NCBI GenBank assembly: GCA_946406115.1
Contig: OX291542.1
Coordinates: 3,496,959 to 3,560,958, forward strand
Reading direction: 5' to 3'
From: Apoda limacodes
Taxonomy: Eukaryota; Arthropoda; Insecta; Lepidoptera; Limacodidae
Length of the DNA stretch: 64,000 nucleotides
In this document: in pieces, positions 1 through 11,769 of the stretch
How the letters are laid out: every line of letters starts with the position of its first letter
How positions within the stretch are numbered: position 1 is the first letter of the stretch
Made by a program: the position numbers and the translations under genes
The notes under the pieces: model-generated
The model's database searches: none
What the model was told of the DNA's origin: nothing
The model's input: only the letters and a program-made list of their open reading frames with translations

Positions 1-290
1 AAACTTAACTTCACGCTATAGTTATTAGGAGCTGAGAAGAAACTAACGTGGGTGAAACCGCTGAGAACAGCTAGTATATACAAATGTACATATATACACA
101 TTTAGGTATAGCATTAACTTTTTTACTTTTTTAATCAAAAACTTTGAAGAGGCAAGGAACAGTTTTCTTTAAATTTTAATTGATTAAAAAACACCTGGCC
201 AAGTGTGAGTCTTTTGGCACCGAGGGTTCTCTACAAACTTATTGTATGTAGATATTTTTCCATCATGAGATCAAGTATAAATAAATAAAT
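1..290. other. AT-rich intergenic DNA with a repeat fragment
   Basis: No gene is seen. Around 196-240 the words 'ggccaagtgtgagtc' and 'cgagggttc' are a decayed piece of the same dispersed repeat seen more fully at 12,200-12,480. Confidence 0.5.
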
Positions 291-295
291 AAAAA

Positions 296-546
296 CGAAT
301 ATTTTTGGTTATTAAACACAACGCCGTCGGGCTCCAAAGTAAGCAACGCTTGTGTTATAGATACAAATACATATATATTACTTTTTTTTTGTAAATACAT
401 ACATATCATACATAAATAAACCCAGACACATACAAATGTTCAGGACAAATACAAATGTTTATCACATAAATCTTTGTCCAGTGCGGAAATCGTACCCACA
501 CCCTCTGCACTGCTACACCTCTATGCTGCGAGGGAGTCGCACAGGT
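296..546 (-). repeat. tRNA-related SINE-like repeat, copy 1
   Basis: This segment matches 59,070-59,325 in the same orientation. Both have a block around 'gtaaatacatacatatcata', then 'gtttatcacataaat.tttgtccagt', then an end reading 'cctctgcac...cgagggagt'. On the minus strand the end reads like a tRNA 3' half with a B-box-like 'gggttcgattcc' motif, clearer in the second copy. The family name is not assigned. Confidence 0.6.
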
Positions 547-3215
547 TTATGTTTTAGTTATCAGTAATTTTTTTTTTTCTTTATTTGTGATGTTACATCT
601 TGCCAAATTTGATAATATAGGTTAACGGGAAGTACTCCATAGGTTTTGATTTATTTGTGACACAATATGCGACCAAAATGACCGTGTTTTGGGCATATTT
701 TTTAATGCATTGACTTAGAAGCTTTTTTTTTTTGACAACTTTATTTACCGTAAGCCTTTTTGATATTAATTTCAACTGGATATTTCCACGCATTCTTGAG
801 TAAAAGGGTCTTGACAGACAGACAAACTTTTTTTAATGTGTTATTATTACTAAAAATAAACAAATTACACTTTTATCTCTCGGCGAACAATATACTATTT
901 ACCTTGCTAATTTGACGCAAATAGACGCAATATTGTCTTGAAGCTACAATCCCATCCTTATCATCACATCCTTGTGTTAACTTAGATGTAGTTTCCACAA
1001 CCGTCTTTAATTTGTCGTTGTCGATCATTCCTTTCAGGCGAGCACAGGGTTAACTTTTAAATAAAAAGTTCCTAAGTATTCAAACTAATAACAAATAGTA
1101 TGTTCATTTGTAGTGTTTGCTTCGTTTATGTTGCGTGCCACTTGCGCCGCACTGCTACAACGACGGAACTCGTAATCCATAACTAGGTACAAAATCCTTT
1201 TCTTAGTACAAAGAGTCACACGCTAAAATACACCAGTTGGACTTTGAACAACAATTGAAGATGAACAAATATTTTGTGTGATAGGGATAGATATAAATTT
1301 CTCGCTTTTACGTTACAAAACTCCTGTTGCACTGTACACACACGTCAAAGTTGTGACGCGCACTGACATTATATTATTATTTGTAGTAAATTGTATATTA
1401 ATTTTTACTTACCTGTAATAGAGTTTAGTTTTCGTCTGTTGCTTCGAATCACAATTTTAATTACCGTGCCGCGTTCATGATAATCGTCGCTTTTCAAAAA
1501 ATTGTCTCTACCAATGACTTAAAAAAACAGACACGTCACGGCTTAAAACTACATCATATGCTATTGATAAAATTTCTGATGACGAATAGTTTGATAATTA
1601 ATCTTATCTCGTGCACTACTAAAGTCGCGCCATATAAGTTTGAATATGTTAAAAAACGAACTACATATTAACCATAATATTTTGTTTTTCTCATTAACAG
1701 TAGTGCCTTTCCCAGAAAAAACTCTAATATGAAAATAAATACCAAACAGTGACAGGCAAGCTTTAATCTAAGCAAGTGACAGAGTGTCATAAGTGACATA
1801 AAGCAAATAGGTTTTAGCTGCAGCGTTTTGAGATATTGACCTGAGTCAAGTTGCTAAATATATTTTTTTATACACAATTATGCTATTAAATTATTACTAA
1901 ATTATATTATTATTACGAAATTATGCTAAAGAAAAGTGATGCGTTTTCAATTTTTGTTTGAACCAGTTTAGATGAACAATATTTCGAAGTGAATTTAAGC
2001 AAAAAAAGCATTCGAAGAGCTCAAAAGCACAATCTTACTTTAATTCTGATTACCTAACGATAAATCAAAAAATAGGAATTAGTAAAAGTATCCAACCCAC
2101 ATTATATGCCATAAACAGTTTTTTGCAGATAAAAACCATCGATATTTAAAAAAATAGGTTCAGAGCGCCACTCCCTAAAGTATACCATGTCAGTTTGGGT
2201 CATTTAGCCAAAAATTTAGAATAAAAAACTAATATAGACTTCCATTGGCCATTCAATATTATTAATATACAACTAATTACTTTTACATAAAAACGGTATT
2301 TTAACCAATGGATGTGTAATCGTGAGGTAATTGGCTATCAGTTTTGGCAAAGTGTGCATCGCAGCTTAATTGTTATCTGCTGCATGCAGCGGCTTTATAA
2401 TGCTTTTAAACCAACGAAAGAAGAAGGTTTTCAATGTATTAACCAAGAAATTTTTAAACCGTTATCTGCCTTTTTTCTGTTGATGATTGCTTTTTCTAGC
2501 TTTATTTTTTTAAGGTTTTCCATCAGATAATACACCATTTACATATACATAGCTTGAAATAAAGATAATGATCTTAGTGTACAAAAAGATTAGGTAAACT
2601 CAGCTCATATATTTTAATTGGTTAAGTGTAAAGAGCGCGGAGAAATACGGTGCTTAGTGGCGTCGCAACCCTTGTCGCTTACCTAAACATAGCAAAGTAA
2701 ATTTAAATTAATAATAAGTGTAAAATTTAAATTCGGTTGCGGATGAAAACAAGACACGTCTTGCGCATACATGTAACGTAGTTAGATGTGACAGAAAATC
2801 AACCTTGTTGTTCCGATGAACTTGGATTTGTTTTTTTTTTGCATGACAACATTATTTGGGTATAACTAAATATATTCTAAATATTTTATTACGACATAAC
2901 TACGGTTAAAAGGCTTACTGCTTAAAATACTTAAAGATCGTTTCACAGAAATTTGTAATAACTAATGAACGAAAACCATAAAGGACAAGTCACCTACGGT
3001 TTATTCAACTACAATTAATTAACCTAAGGTTGATTGAAGTAACGGACAATTTATCAGTGGTCAATATTTGCAGCCAAAATAAGATGGTTAAGAAAACACA
3101 AAAAATATTTAAGTATAGTTAGGTCATTAAGTTGAAGTCAAAACAGGAATTATTAATATAATAAATTAAAACAATTATTGTTCTTTCTAGGATACAAATT
3201 AATAATTAACAAATT
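547..3215. other. AT-rich intergenic DNA, no gene seen
   Basis: There are only short reading frames with no recognisable domain, skewed low-complexity composition and no splice-linked series. I see no RNA gene. The frame at 2,312-2,530 resembles nothing I know. Confidence 0.5.
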
Positions 3216-3664
3216 AAAGATTTGAAGCAATAGCTTGTAATAATTCCACTTGTGTGTACTCTGGGATTTCTTTTAGAATATTTTCTATTTTTTGTAATTT
3301 ATGCTCATTCTTACTCAACCTTTCTTGGGTAGTGGTTACTGATTCTTTCAATAACTGTAAGATTTGTTGTAGTCTCTGACATTAACTCACTCACAAGACG
3401 ATAAAACCCAACGTGCCGCTTTGAGCATATCTCGTTTATATGATGATGAAATGCCTCAGCACTATTCAGAGTGCGGGGTATTGTTTTGTAGTGACAAGGA
3501 CTCCAAAAGTTTGGTACGGTCCGTTGCAAAACTGCATATAGAGTTTCAAAACAAAATAGAATGGCAAGGCGTAGTCACTCACACACTTAAAGAAATAAAG
3601 TTATGTCTTGTAGAATGTAATATTAGTTTCATTTAATATTGTATATAATAATTTCACTAAGAAA

Positions 3665-3765
3665 ATTATCGTATCCGTAGCCTAGTGGATAGATGTATCA
3701 GATCTTAATACATGTACTCAGTGCAATGCAGGTTGTGGATTCGAATCTAACCTTGTGCCTTTCTT
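3665..3765 (+). repeat. tRNA-derived SINE head
   Basis: It reads like a tRNA with an A-box-like 'tagcctagtgg' and a B-box-like 'ggattcgaatc' about 60 bases apart. There is no clean acceptor stem, so it is a SINE or tRNA relic and not a working tRNA gene. It lies within the insertion block that splits the FLYWCH/MULE pseudogene. Confidence 0.55.
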
Positions 3766-4299
3766 TTTGTTTATGTTACATTTTATGAATTACGAATATT
3801 CTGTTCAGTTAAACAGCTTAGACCAATTTTCTAATAGCTATTAAGTTAGATGCGGACACTACGTGGGTAGACATTTTATTTTTGTCGTTGCCGATTTAGT
3901 TCTGGGGGCGCTTGTGCTGACAAGGTTGTTTGGTGTTTTTATTTAGCCATTAAGTTAGATGCGGTCACTACATAGGTAGCCATTGTATTTTTGTCGTTGT
4001 GGATGTTGCTGCTTGTGTTGAAAAGGTTGTTTGGTGTTTTTACAAAATTTTTTTGCTGAAAATAATAAGCAGGCCAATATTAATATTCAAGAGAGGATGC
4101 GTATTATAGAACTATATAATATGGGTTAATATGGGTTACAATATATCTCAAATTTGAAATGAGACTGGTTTTACCGTAAGTTTTTTTTTATGTTAATGTT
4201 ATATCATAATTCTTATATCAAAATATTATAATCTAAAAAAAATTTAAAATATAATTCAGTAGTTTGAAAAATGTTTATTTTGATCTTGCTATTTGGTTC

Positions 4300-4510
4300 A
4301 TAGAATCCATCATAGAAAGCCAGCTAAAAACCCTTTTTAACTGATGCCCATAAACAAAATAGATTGTTGTTTGCAAGGGACTATTTAAATTTTGACTGGG
4401 AGCACACATTATTCACCGATGAGAAGTCGTTTGTATCATCTGGAAACGGGAGGCTTTATTTGTGGCGCAGAAATGGAACCCGTTATGCAGAACAAAATGT
4501 TGTCGAGGAC
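4300..4510 (+). pseudogene. Tc1-like transposase fragment
   Basis: The translation contains LLFARDYLNFDWEHTLFTDE followed by K-S-F and, further on, LWRRNGTRY. This is the block around the second catalytic aspartate of Tc1-type DD34E transposases. A frameshift separates it from an upstream HHRKPAKNPF block. Only about 70 residues remain of roughly 340. Confidence 0.7.
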
Positions 4511-4559
4511 ATTACTGTTATTCCTTGGCTTGCTTCTGTGAAAATTACAACTGTCTATC

Positions 4560-4655
4560 ACGGTTCATGAGATACAGCCTGGTGACAGACGGACGGACGG
4601 ACGGATAGCGGAGTCTTAGTAATAGGGTTCCGCTAATTACCCACGGAACCCTAAA
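4560..4655 (+). repeat. Dispersed GACGGACGG / GGTTCCG repeat, 3' part
   Basis: The words 'cacggttcatgagatacagcc', 'gacagacggacgg', 'cttagtaatagggttccg' and 'acggaaccctaaaa' recur at 12,370-12,475 and, inverted, at 14,925-15,240 and 8,500-8,580. It is a multicopy non-autonomous repeat whose class I do not assign. Around it, 4,660-5,035 holds two near-copies of an AT-rich block ('aaagtacta.ttt.cttagatataattttaca'). Confidence 0.6.
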
Positions 4656-6309
4656 AACAAAGTACTACTTTACTTACAGATATAATTTTACATTTCAATA
4701 TATTTAAGATATTTTTTTTTTACTTTGTTGTTTTTCAAAATTTAGCAGTGTTACCAAATAAATGCTGACTTGTATTTTTTTTATTCTTATGGTTAAGTTT
4801 CAATTTTCTTTTCATTACGAAAACGAAAACTTAAGCTATAACCATAGGAAATATATATATAGATATATATAAAAAAGAGACATTTATGCGGAACCCTAAA
4901 AATAAAGTACTATTTTTCTTAGATATAATTTTACATTGCAATATATTTAAGGCATAACATATTTTTTTTACTTTGTTGTTTTTCAAAATATAGCAGCGTT
5001 GTATTTTTTTTTATTCTTATGGTTAGATTTTAATTTTCTTTTCAAAGAGAACTAGATGTCAAAACATAAAAAAAGTAATTCCTAACAAAAATACTCAAAA
5101 CGGAAGTAGTGTAATTTGAACCATAGGCTTGCCAATCAATGTCGCAGCACTTATGACTCAACCACCGGGCAGATAAAATTTCATGCGAAATAAACATTAC
5201 CTATGTAGAACGACAAGGCAGTTTACACCTAATTAATTTGTTAGGTTAAGAAACCAAAAGAAATAATAACGGTTTAAAAATAATTAATACTAAACCAATC
5301 ATTGTATTTATTAGATCATTGAAATACATAGCAATGTTGGCAGGTTGTATTTAATATAATACTAATATACACTTGATCTTAATATTAAATGTACGATCTG
5401 AGCTATATTTTGGAGTTAAGCCTTTGCGCTGTAATTTTCTATCGATTATTTGTCGAAAATGGAAAAAACAACCCTTTGCAATATCTGACTCAAAATTTTG
5501 ACGGAGACTTACATTTGCCGCTTTCTCGAAATCCATGAGTACAATATTCGGGTTTAATGATATGTTATTTTCATTGCAATATTCAATAATTAACTCAAAC
5601 ATTACATCGTAAGAAGCTTTGTCTTTGTTAGTGAATAGTACAAACAACAATGGAAAGGTTCTATCACAATTATTATGAACCGGTCCGTGAATAGTGTATA
5701 ACTGTAGGAATATACTAGGTACAATTTTGAATGTCCCACCCATAATCCAATAATCGCTTTTTCTAAATATCTCATAAAGGCTTTAGTGCTAAACAGCATT
5801 ACTCTTTATTTCCGATAACTTATTCAAAAAAAGACTCAGTCACCAGTTGTAACTGCTTCTTCGTTAACTTCAAAATCAAAATTTGTGGGCTCTTTAATAG
5901 ATAACATAGCTTTCTTTTTTCAGGATTAACTATTTGTCTAAGGGCGTCTTTAGATGACAGATTAGTTGAAATGTCAAGACTAGTGGATGCCACATGATGT
6001 TTCACTATTTGACAAGTCTTAGTTATCGGAGAAGCACTGGCTTAACATTTCAGCTCATAAATGTTATTAGCAACCTCAGCACGCACTGGAATACGTTCGT
6101 GGTTATGTTCGCCACTACACGACAGAACTGACATCGTGTTAATATCCGTAAGTACATTAGTTATAATGTTTGCACTGCATTTGTGCATTTCACATTTCCA
6201 ATAAAGTTTATCACTTCCTGGTCTATTTTTAACATATGTGAACCCATTTCGATACACTTTCACTCCCCCCCTTTTGCGTTTTCAATAATTTCACAACGTT
6301 TTCAGCCAT

Positions 6310-7370
6310 AAATGCAATATTAATAACCATTTGTACACAGTTTATCATAAAATGTGTACACGTAACGTGTAACGAAATTAACATTATAACTACCCACCAC
6401 TTTAGAAATCAATTCAACGCGCAGTAATAATAAAGTCGCTACCCTCGTTTTTACAAACAATCCATTATAATTTATATATCCCATTATTTGATACATGCAA
6501 CATCAGGTGAATAGATCCTACGTTTGGTAGAAAGCTATGGCCAGACTCTTAAAAAACTAAGGGAATTTTTTTTTAGTGTTGGGTGGTCGGTGAGTAAAGC
6601 CTTAATCATCAATGTTAACTTTATATTTCTATTTTGACAGCCTCATAAGACGCTAGATGAAATCTGATATATTTTCGTCTTATCTTTCGCGGACGAATTT
6701 GAGCATACAGGAACCTACCTTCTGAGCAGTCATTCCAGCCTTTTTTTCACCCATACGTTGCAATGCACTTGCTCATCACTCCCTGAGTAATTCCCCAATT
6801 TATAAACACACATTTGGCAATCATAAAAGCTTGTCTTAAGCCACCGGTCACCTAACACTCCAATAAATTTCCCCTTGCTCTTCAGAGTGTGGCCATAGTT
6901 TTTTACCGAACACTAAATATTTCGTAATAAAGTGACTCTACGTTCTATTATATGTGTTAAATTGTAACCCAAGAAAGTAAACTGATGTTTTCTGCACCCT
7001 TATAAACTAAAAACTTAATTAACTTAAAACTAACTTCGTTCCCTTCTAATTAAATGGATCTTTGTATATTTAACAATATCTAAAAAAGTAAACAATTTTT
7101 TAAAACCATCTGACTTAGATCTTATTACAATATATTTTTAATAATATCATTAGTGTATAAAAGAACTAACCATCATGGTTCCTTTATTAAAAGAATATTG
7201 GACGAAAAGAATTACGTGGTTTGGTTCTCATTTGCGTAAATGATATATGAAAGAATATCAGGAACCAAAACAGCGTGGATCTATTTGCCTAAAATTAGAA
7301 ACAAGCATATACCAATTATAGATACCAACCCTCTGGTGACATTTGTCTAACTTATAGTCGACCAGCTTTT
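6310..7370. other. AT-rich intergenic DNA, no gene seen
   Basis: I see no coding frame of note, no RNA gene and no clear repeat boundary. Confidence 0.45.
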
Positions 7371-7374
7371 ATCC

Positions 7375-7735
7375 GTGGTTTCACCCACCCTAAATTCGGT
7401 TATCGGTGTAGGATTTCAAAGGCAACTCCTCAATTGTAGAAAAAACGACTTACACTTGACGTTTTAAAGGAGTCTACGTCCTTTCCCGGAACTAAATTTG
7501 CCAGCGGTTCCACCCACCAAAACTCTGGTTATCCATGTAAGATTTTAACGGCAACTTCTCAATTATAGAAAAAAACTGACTCGCACTTGACGTTTTCAAG
7601 TAGCCTATATCCTTTCTCGGGACTAAAACTATCTCCATGCCAAATTTCATCTTATTCCGTACAGCAGTTTAATCCTGTAGAGGTTACAGACAGACAGACA
7701 GTTACTTTCGCATTTTTAATATTAGTATGGATAGT
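7375..7735 (+). repeat. Interspersed repeat with internal duplication
   Basis: Two successive blocks share 'ggtt.cacccacc', 'gtaagattt.aacggcaact.ctcaatt.tagaaaaa' and 'ttgacgtttt'. They end in 'cagacagacagttactttcgcatttttaatattagtatgg'. An inverted relative lies at 31,115-31,300. It is probably a non-autonomous or LINE-tail repeat. Confidence 0.55.
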
Positions 7736-7944
7736 ATGGATAAGCGGCATGGGTCTTTTCCTCATAATATAAAAGACATATTTTGGTGTTGGTCTGCATA
7801 CTTTACTCATTTTGAGCCATATTATGGGTTGATTCCTTTCTGCTTAAATAGATCTATACTGTCATGAATAAAATATATATTTTGCTTTAAAGTTTATTAG
7901 GATTATATAAATAAAGTAACCAAGACAGAAATTTACCAAAAAAA

Positions 7945-10678
7945 TTACCATCCTTTACCTCTGGCTCTCAGGTAATCTGAAAATACATAAAAATATTAGA
8001 AATATAATAATAATATTACTAAGTTTCTGCGAATAAAAATGTCTTATTTTTTTACTAACCTCTTTAGGCATATGGGTTATGATTGTATGTATTTTTATTT
8101 ATTTAATATGAGAGCAAGGACATAGAAAAATAATATAGCTAAAATAAATTAACTTCTTATACCTCCTGAATTTTTGTTGTCGTTTTGGATCTTTATTTCG
8201 TTTTTATTGGCATTGCCGTTATGTGACCCATTGTCGTTGTTGGCGCCATTGCTGTTAGCATTCTTGTTTTCGTTGCCATTAGAGTTACCATTACCGTTTT
8301 CATTTGAATTTCCATTACCGTTATCATTGCCATTACCATTCCCATTTTCATTAGCGTTACCATTACCATTGGCATCACTATTAGCATTTCCGTTTCCGTT
8401 TCCGTTATGGTTGCCATGGCCATGAGCATTTCGGTTTAGATAGGCTAGACAAATAAAAAAAAACATCTAAATTACATAGGCCAACTTGCATAAACAGACC
8501 ATTTTTAGGACTACGTACCCAAAAGGTGCCAGCGGAGCCCTATTACTAAGCCTACGCTGTCTGTCTGTCTGACCGACAATATCTTCAATCAATAATGAAA
8601 ACGTGCCAAGTATAAGACGGGCTCGAGCCATTAGCATCTTAAACTACCGTTACAGCGCCACCTAGTTATTACTAAGAGTAACAGTAACACGTTTGTTTGT
8701 AGAAAATGATATTCAATGATAAGCAAGGTTTTACTTAATCTTAAATAAAAACATGGTGTGCCAAGTGTTGCCAGTTGAACTCACGCACCGAGTGTTCCGT
8801 ACCTACCACCAATTACATAATTTATAAACACATAATACAAAAACAAAAATTGTGCCACCAAGCGGTCACCCATCCAATTACTGACCAAGCCTGACGTTGC
8901 GTAGCTTTAAATATCGTTTTCTACAAACAAACATATTACTGTTACTCTGAATAATAACTAGGTGGCGCTGTAACGGTAATGTAGGATGGTTAATGGCTCG
9001 GGCCCGTCTTACACTTGGTCGGTTTTAATTATTTGTTGTTATATTTTAGAGCTCACACACACTATGATCACTTTAGAGCTCACACACACTATGATCACTG
9101 CAGGATTGAAGCTTCTTTTTGTTACTTTTTTCAAAAGAGTAACTGGATTATTAAGAAAAACACTAACACCTTTGTTTATTTGTCACGATATTCAAAGCGA
9201 GCCTGGTCAGTGATTGGACGAGTAACCGCTTAGTGGTACAGTTTTTGTTTAAATAAACATTGTCAAATAAACAAATGTGTTACTGTTTCTTAATAATCCA
9301 GTTGCTCTATCTTAAATACAGTAACAAATAGAAGCTTCAATCCTGCAGCGATCATAGTGTGTGTGAGCTCTAAAGTATAACAACAAATAATAAAAGCCAT
9401 TAACCATCTTAAATTACCGTTACAGCGCCACCTTGTTATTATTCAGAGTAACAGTAATACGTTTATTTGTAGAAAACGATATTTAAAGCTACGCAACGTC
9501 AGGCTTGGTCAGTAATTGGATGGGTGACCGCTTGGTGGCACAATTTTTGTTTTTGTTTTTGTTTTTTGATTATGTAAATGGTGGCAGGTGCGGAACACTA
9601 TGTGCGTGAGTTCAACTGGACCTTGGCAAACCATGTTTTTATTTAAGATAAACTTTTTATTAAATTTAATTAAAATTATTTAAAAAACTGAGATGGCGCG
9701 AAACTGAGATGAATCGAAAAATAAACCAAACCTGTTATTTCCGTAAAACACTGATAATTATAATAATCACATTTTGTGACGGACAAAAAAAAATTGAGAA
9801 GAATTCAGTTCAAAATTATGGATAAAATTAAACAAACGAATATTTTAAAGTATAGTAGATTAACGGTAGTAATGAGAAAAGTCTCATTGCGTAATAAATT
9901 TAAGTTTCAAAATACAAATATGTCCATAAGCGAAAAACTTACAAACAGTTATATTAAATCTCACCTTTCCTGCCGGATGTAACGACACACTGGACATAAA
10001 CGACCTGGAATATGGAATAAAAAATTACGAAACCTGTTTAAAGAAATATTTCAAATTCTTTCGACTTTTGGCGAAGTAAAAAATAATAATTTTGCTCAAA
10101 AATGCTTGTCATGTAATCACTATTTTGACAACCTTCTTTAAACAAAGTCGACCTTCTATGCTAGTTTTATTTAAATTACTGGAATTGTTTGAGTAAAGCA
10201 CTTTACATTACAACCCTTGGTATACAATGACTACGCTGCTGGCCACGCTATGATAGCCTCGAGCTTAGCTTAGCTACACTCCCGGCCTTCAAGCTTGGTC
10301 ATCATTGCAGCCCTTGCTGTTCACGTTATAAAGTATTTTGTCCTTGTCTATCAAGGGCCGTAATGCTGACTGCGGTGTAATGGCCTAGAGCTGCGCAACG
10401 CATTGGTCATCAGCATCGCAGTCATTACGAGCCAAGGCAGTAATGTACTAGTGATGATAACACCCTACAATAACACTACAATAGTGTAGTTGAAAAAAAA
10501 ACATTTTATGGTAGATGTCGGGTATAGGATATACAGATTTTTTTAGGCTTAAAAATATGTTCTATATCTTATAAAATTAAAATTTAATTTTAATTTATAT
10601 CTTTTATATATTATATATCTCTAAAGATTAATATCAAATACTTACAAATACAGCAATGCATATAATTGTGAATTTCAT
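7945..10678 (-). CDS. NG1: secreted asparagine-alternating protein (4 exons)
   Basis: Function is unknown. The model, from start to stop, is exon 1 10,678-10,646 (MKFTIICIAVF, donor GTAAG), exon 2 10,004-9,965 (VVYVQCVVTSGRK plus one base, donor GTGAGA), exon 3 8,444-8,163 (acceptor after a T-rich tract and CTAG, donor GTATAAG) and exon 4 7,976-7,945 (DYLRARGKGW, stop). Phases agree throughout, giving 128 residues. Exons 1-2 encode a hydrophobic signal peptide of about 21 residues. The mature part is almost all alternating N-G/N-A/N-E/N-D. Exon 2 matches NG6 exon 2 (VVYVQC, and S-G-R-K against S-D-R-R), so the two are sister copies. The G-x-G-W end links it to NG2-NG5. Intron 2 (about 1.5 kb) contains the fold-back element at 8.7-9.7 kb. 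Without transcripts, exon 3 could instead run on to a TAA at 8,149. The exon chain is inferred from splice signals, phase and homology. Confidence 0.72.
8500..8590 (-). repeat. Copy of the GACGGACGG / GGTTCCG repeat
   Basis: 'tacgtacccaaaagg', 'agccctattactaagcctacgctgtctgtctgtctg' is an inverted, partial copy of the repeat at 12,200-12,480. It lies in intron 2 of NG1. Confidence 0.5.
8735..9655. mobile_element. Fold-back element with 5S rRNA-like arms
   Basis: Two arms of about 310 bases (8,735-9,068 and 9,345-9,655) are imperfect reverse complements. For example, 'ccaccaagcggtcacccatccaa' at about 8,855 pairs with 'ttggatgggtgaccgcttggtgg' at about 9,515. The arms contain a stretch like the internal and 3' part of 5S rRNA ('gcaacgtcaggcttggtcagtaattggatgggtgaccgc'). 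A third, more diverged 5S-like piece ('gcctggtcagtgattggacgagtaaccgc') sits in the loop at about 9,198-9,228. Adjacent 8,610-8,730 repeats the arm end again. A 31-bp direct repeat ('gagctcacacacactatgatcact') is at 9,050-9,100. It is a 5S-derived SINE or MITE-like insertion that folds back on itself. Confidence 0.6.
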
Positions 10679-10772
10679 ATTAATTTTTTTTTTTTATTTT
10701 GTTTGGAAATACGAGAGTAGGAAAAAAAGCTGCGAAATGTCAGTTTACTATGATTTAAAAACTAAGGAGGGC

Positions 10773-10787
10773 CTATATATATATATT
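10773..10787 (-). promoter_or_regulatory. TATA box of NG1
   Basis: On the minus strand 'ATATATATATATAGGC' lies about 95 bases before the NG1 start codon. It is a plausible core promoter, predicted from position only. Confidence 0.4.
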
Positions 10788-10789
10788 GA

Positions 10790-11260
10790 CCGTTTTAAAA
10801 TGGTTCAAATACACATTTAAATTATTTATGGAGCAAATATTAGTAACTATGAATGATACATGTGGTTCAATTGTTTTAAAAACAATTGCGTGTACAATTA
10901 CTGTATTGTATTAAAGCTTGTTTATTTAATATTTGTTTTAAGTTTTAAGTGCCGCATATGTAATTGCAAGTTTATTTATTTTTGTTTCCAGCCCACGTAG
11001 AACAGAATTATGATTCCATAAGGAATTCAACTATTTCAATGAAAAGAAAACGTTAAGAACAAATATCAAACATTAATTTAATACATAGGTACTTAAACAA
11101 TAACTTCAAGTTACTGACTGCTACGACTAACTACTATTGTAATGTGTGCAAAAGACCAAATAAATCAATAATTATGCAAGTACTACAACCTGACCGAATA
11201 ACGTAGAAGTTAACTATGCAACGACTGACCGACCCTGAACCGATCTAATGCTTTCTTTCT
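10790..11260. other. AT-rich upstream region of NG1, nothing recognised
   Basis: I see no coding frame, RNA gene or clear repeat here. A GC-richer tract of unknown nature lies on the other side of NG1 exon 1, at 10,210-10,450 within intron 1. Confidence 0.4.
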
Positions 11261-11429
11261 TGAAGTACTCCATATTGTAGTTCTAAGCGAAAACCTGGCC
11301 TTGCGGAGCCCCCTGCTAAGGTTCCACCTCTTAAGCGTTTACAGCAGGCAGTTCTTCGAAACTGACCATTCGGGTTTCAAGGTATGAAGATGATCTCATT
11401 TTCAATAATTGCAACTGTAGGCACCTTTT

Positions 11430-11690
11430 TGAACAATTTCTCAGAACTCGGCCCATCATACAGGCGGTAGAACACACACGGAGAGGCAAGCTTCAGACGG
11501 GGCTCAATAATCCCGGGTCACGGGCTTGCGAGTTTAGGATCGTAGACGATTCTCTCGGCTCGACATTAAATCGACATAAAAAGGATCAAGCTGGTTACTT
11601 ATTCATAGGCGGCAGCATTCTCTCCATGTGGGGCTGGACTTGCATCTTGTAAAGCAACAAATACGTGTGGACAACTGTGAACACAGTTTT
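11430..11690 (-). mobile_element. Jockey-like LINE 3' fragment
   Basis: The segment 'ggcggtagaacacacacggagaggcaagc ... ggcagcattctctccatgtgggg' matches 38,350-38,560 of the LINE in the inverted duplication, in the same (minus) orientation. It is decayed, and only the part after the RT domain is left. Confidence 0.7.
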
Positions 11691-11769
11691 AGTTTAAGTG
11701 AAGAAAATATGTAGGCATACCTCTTCACATTTCTGCTACTAAAAAATAAAACATTTTAACAATAAAAAA

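Larger units (their letters stand above)
3218..6309 (-). pseudogene. Broken FLYWCH/MULE-type transposase gene, split by insertions
   Basis: The pieces lie in order on the minus strand. (1) A start at 6,309 is followed by a short leader, then a FLYWCH-type zinc-binding domain at 6,263-6,042 with a YWKC ... C ... HNH pattern. (2) A linker lies at about 6,041-5,820. (3) A MULE-type transposase core lies at about 5,743-5,400 with GGTFK, YTIHGP, MDFEKAA and GCFFHF blocks. (4) The C-terminal part is at 3,529-3,311 (RT-x-NSAEAFHHHIN), then in another frame to a stop at about 3,218 (EIPEYTQVELLQAI). Damage includes a frame break at a run of seven G residues just after the start, an in-frame TAA after ELKC near 6,042, further frame changes near 5,800 and 3,360, and unrelated repeats between about 3,640 and 5,350. 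This is a family once able to move its own DNA by a DDE transposase. It is not functional as it stands. Confidence 0.7.

Noticed and set aside
2312..3636. Host genes at 2,312-2,530 and 3,421-3,636
   Set aside because: The first has no family feature. The second is antisense to the C-terminal part of the MULE-type pseudogene.
3665..3765. Working tRNA gene
   Set aside because: A- and B-box-like motifs are present, but arms and acceptor stem do not pair cleanly. It fits a SINE head better.
8149..8162. NG1 core exon ending at the TAA at 8,149
   Set aside because: A donor (GTATAAG) and a phase-matched end exon giving GKGW fit the family better. The read-through form remains possible and is noted in the NG1 entry.
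9475..9550. 5S rRNA gene
   Set aside because: It is only a diverged part of 5S within a fold-back repeat, with no complete 120-base unit or terminator.
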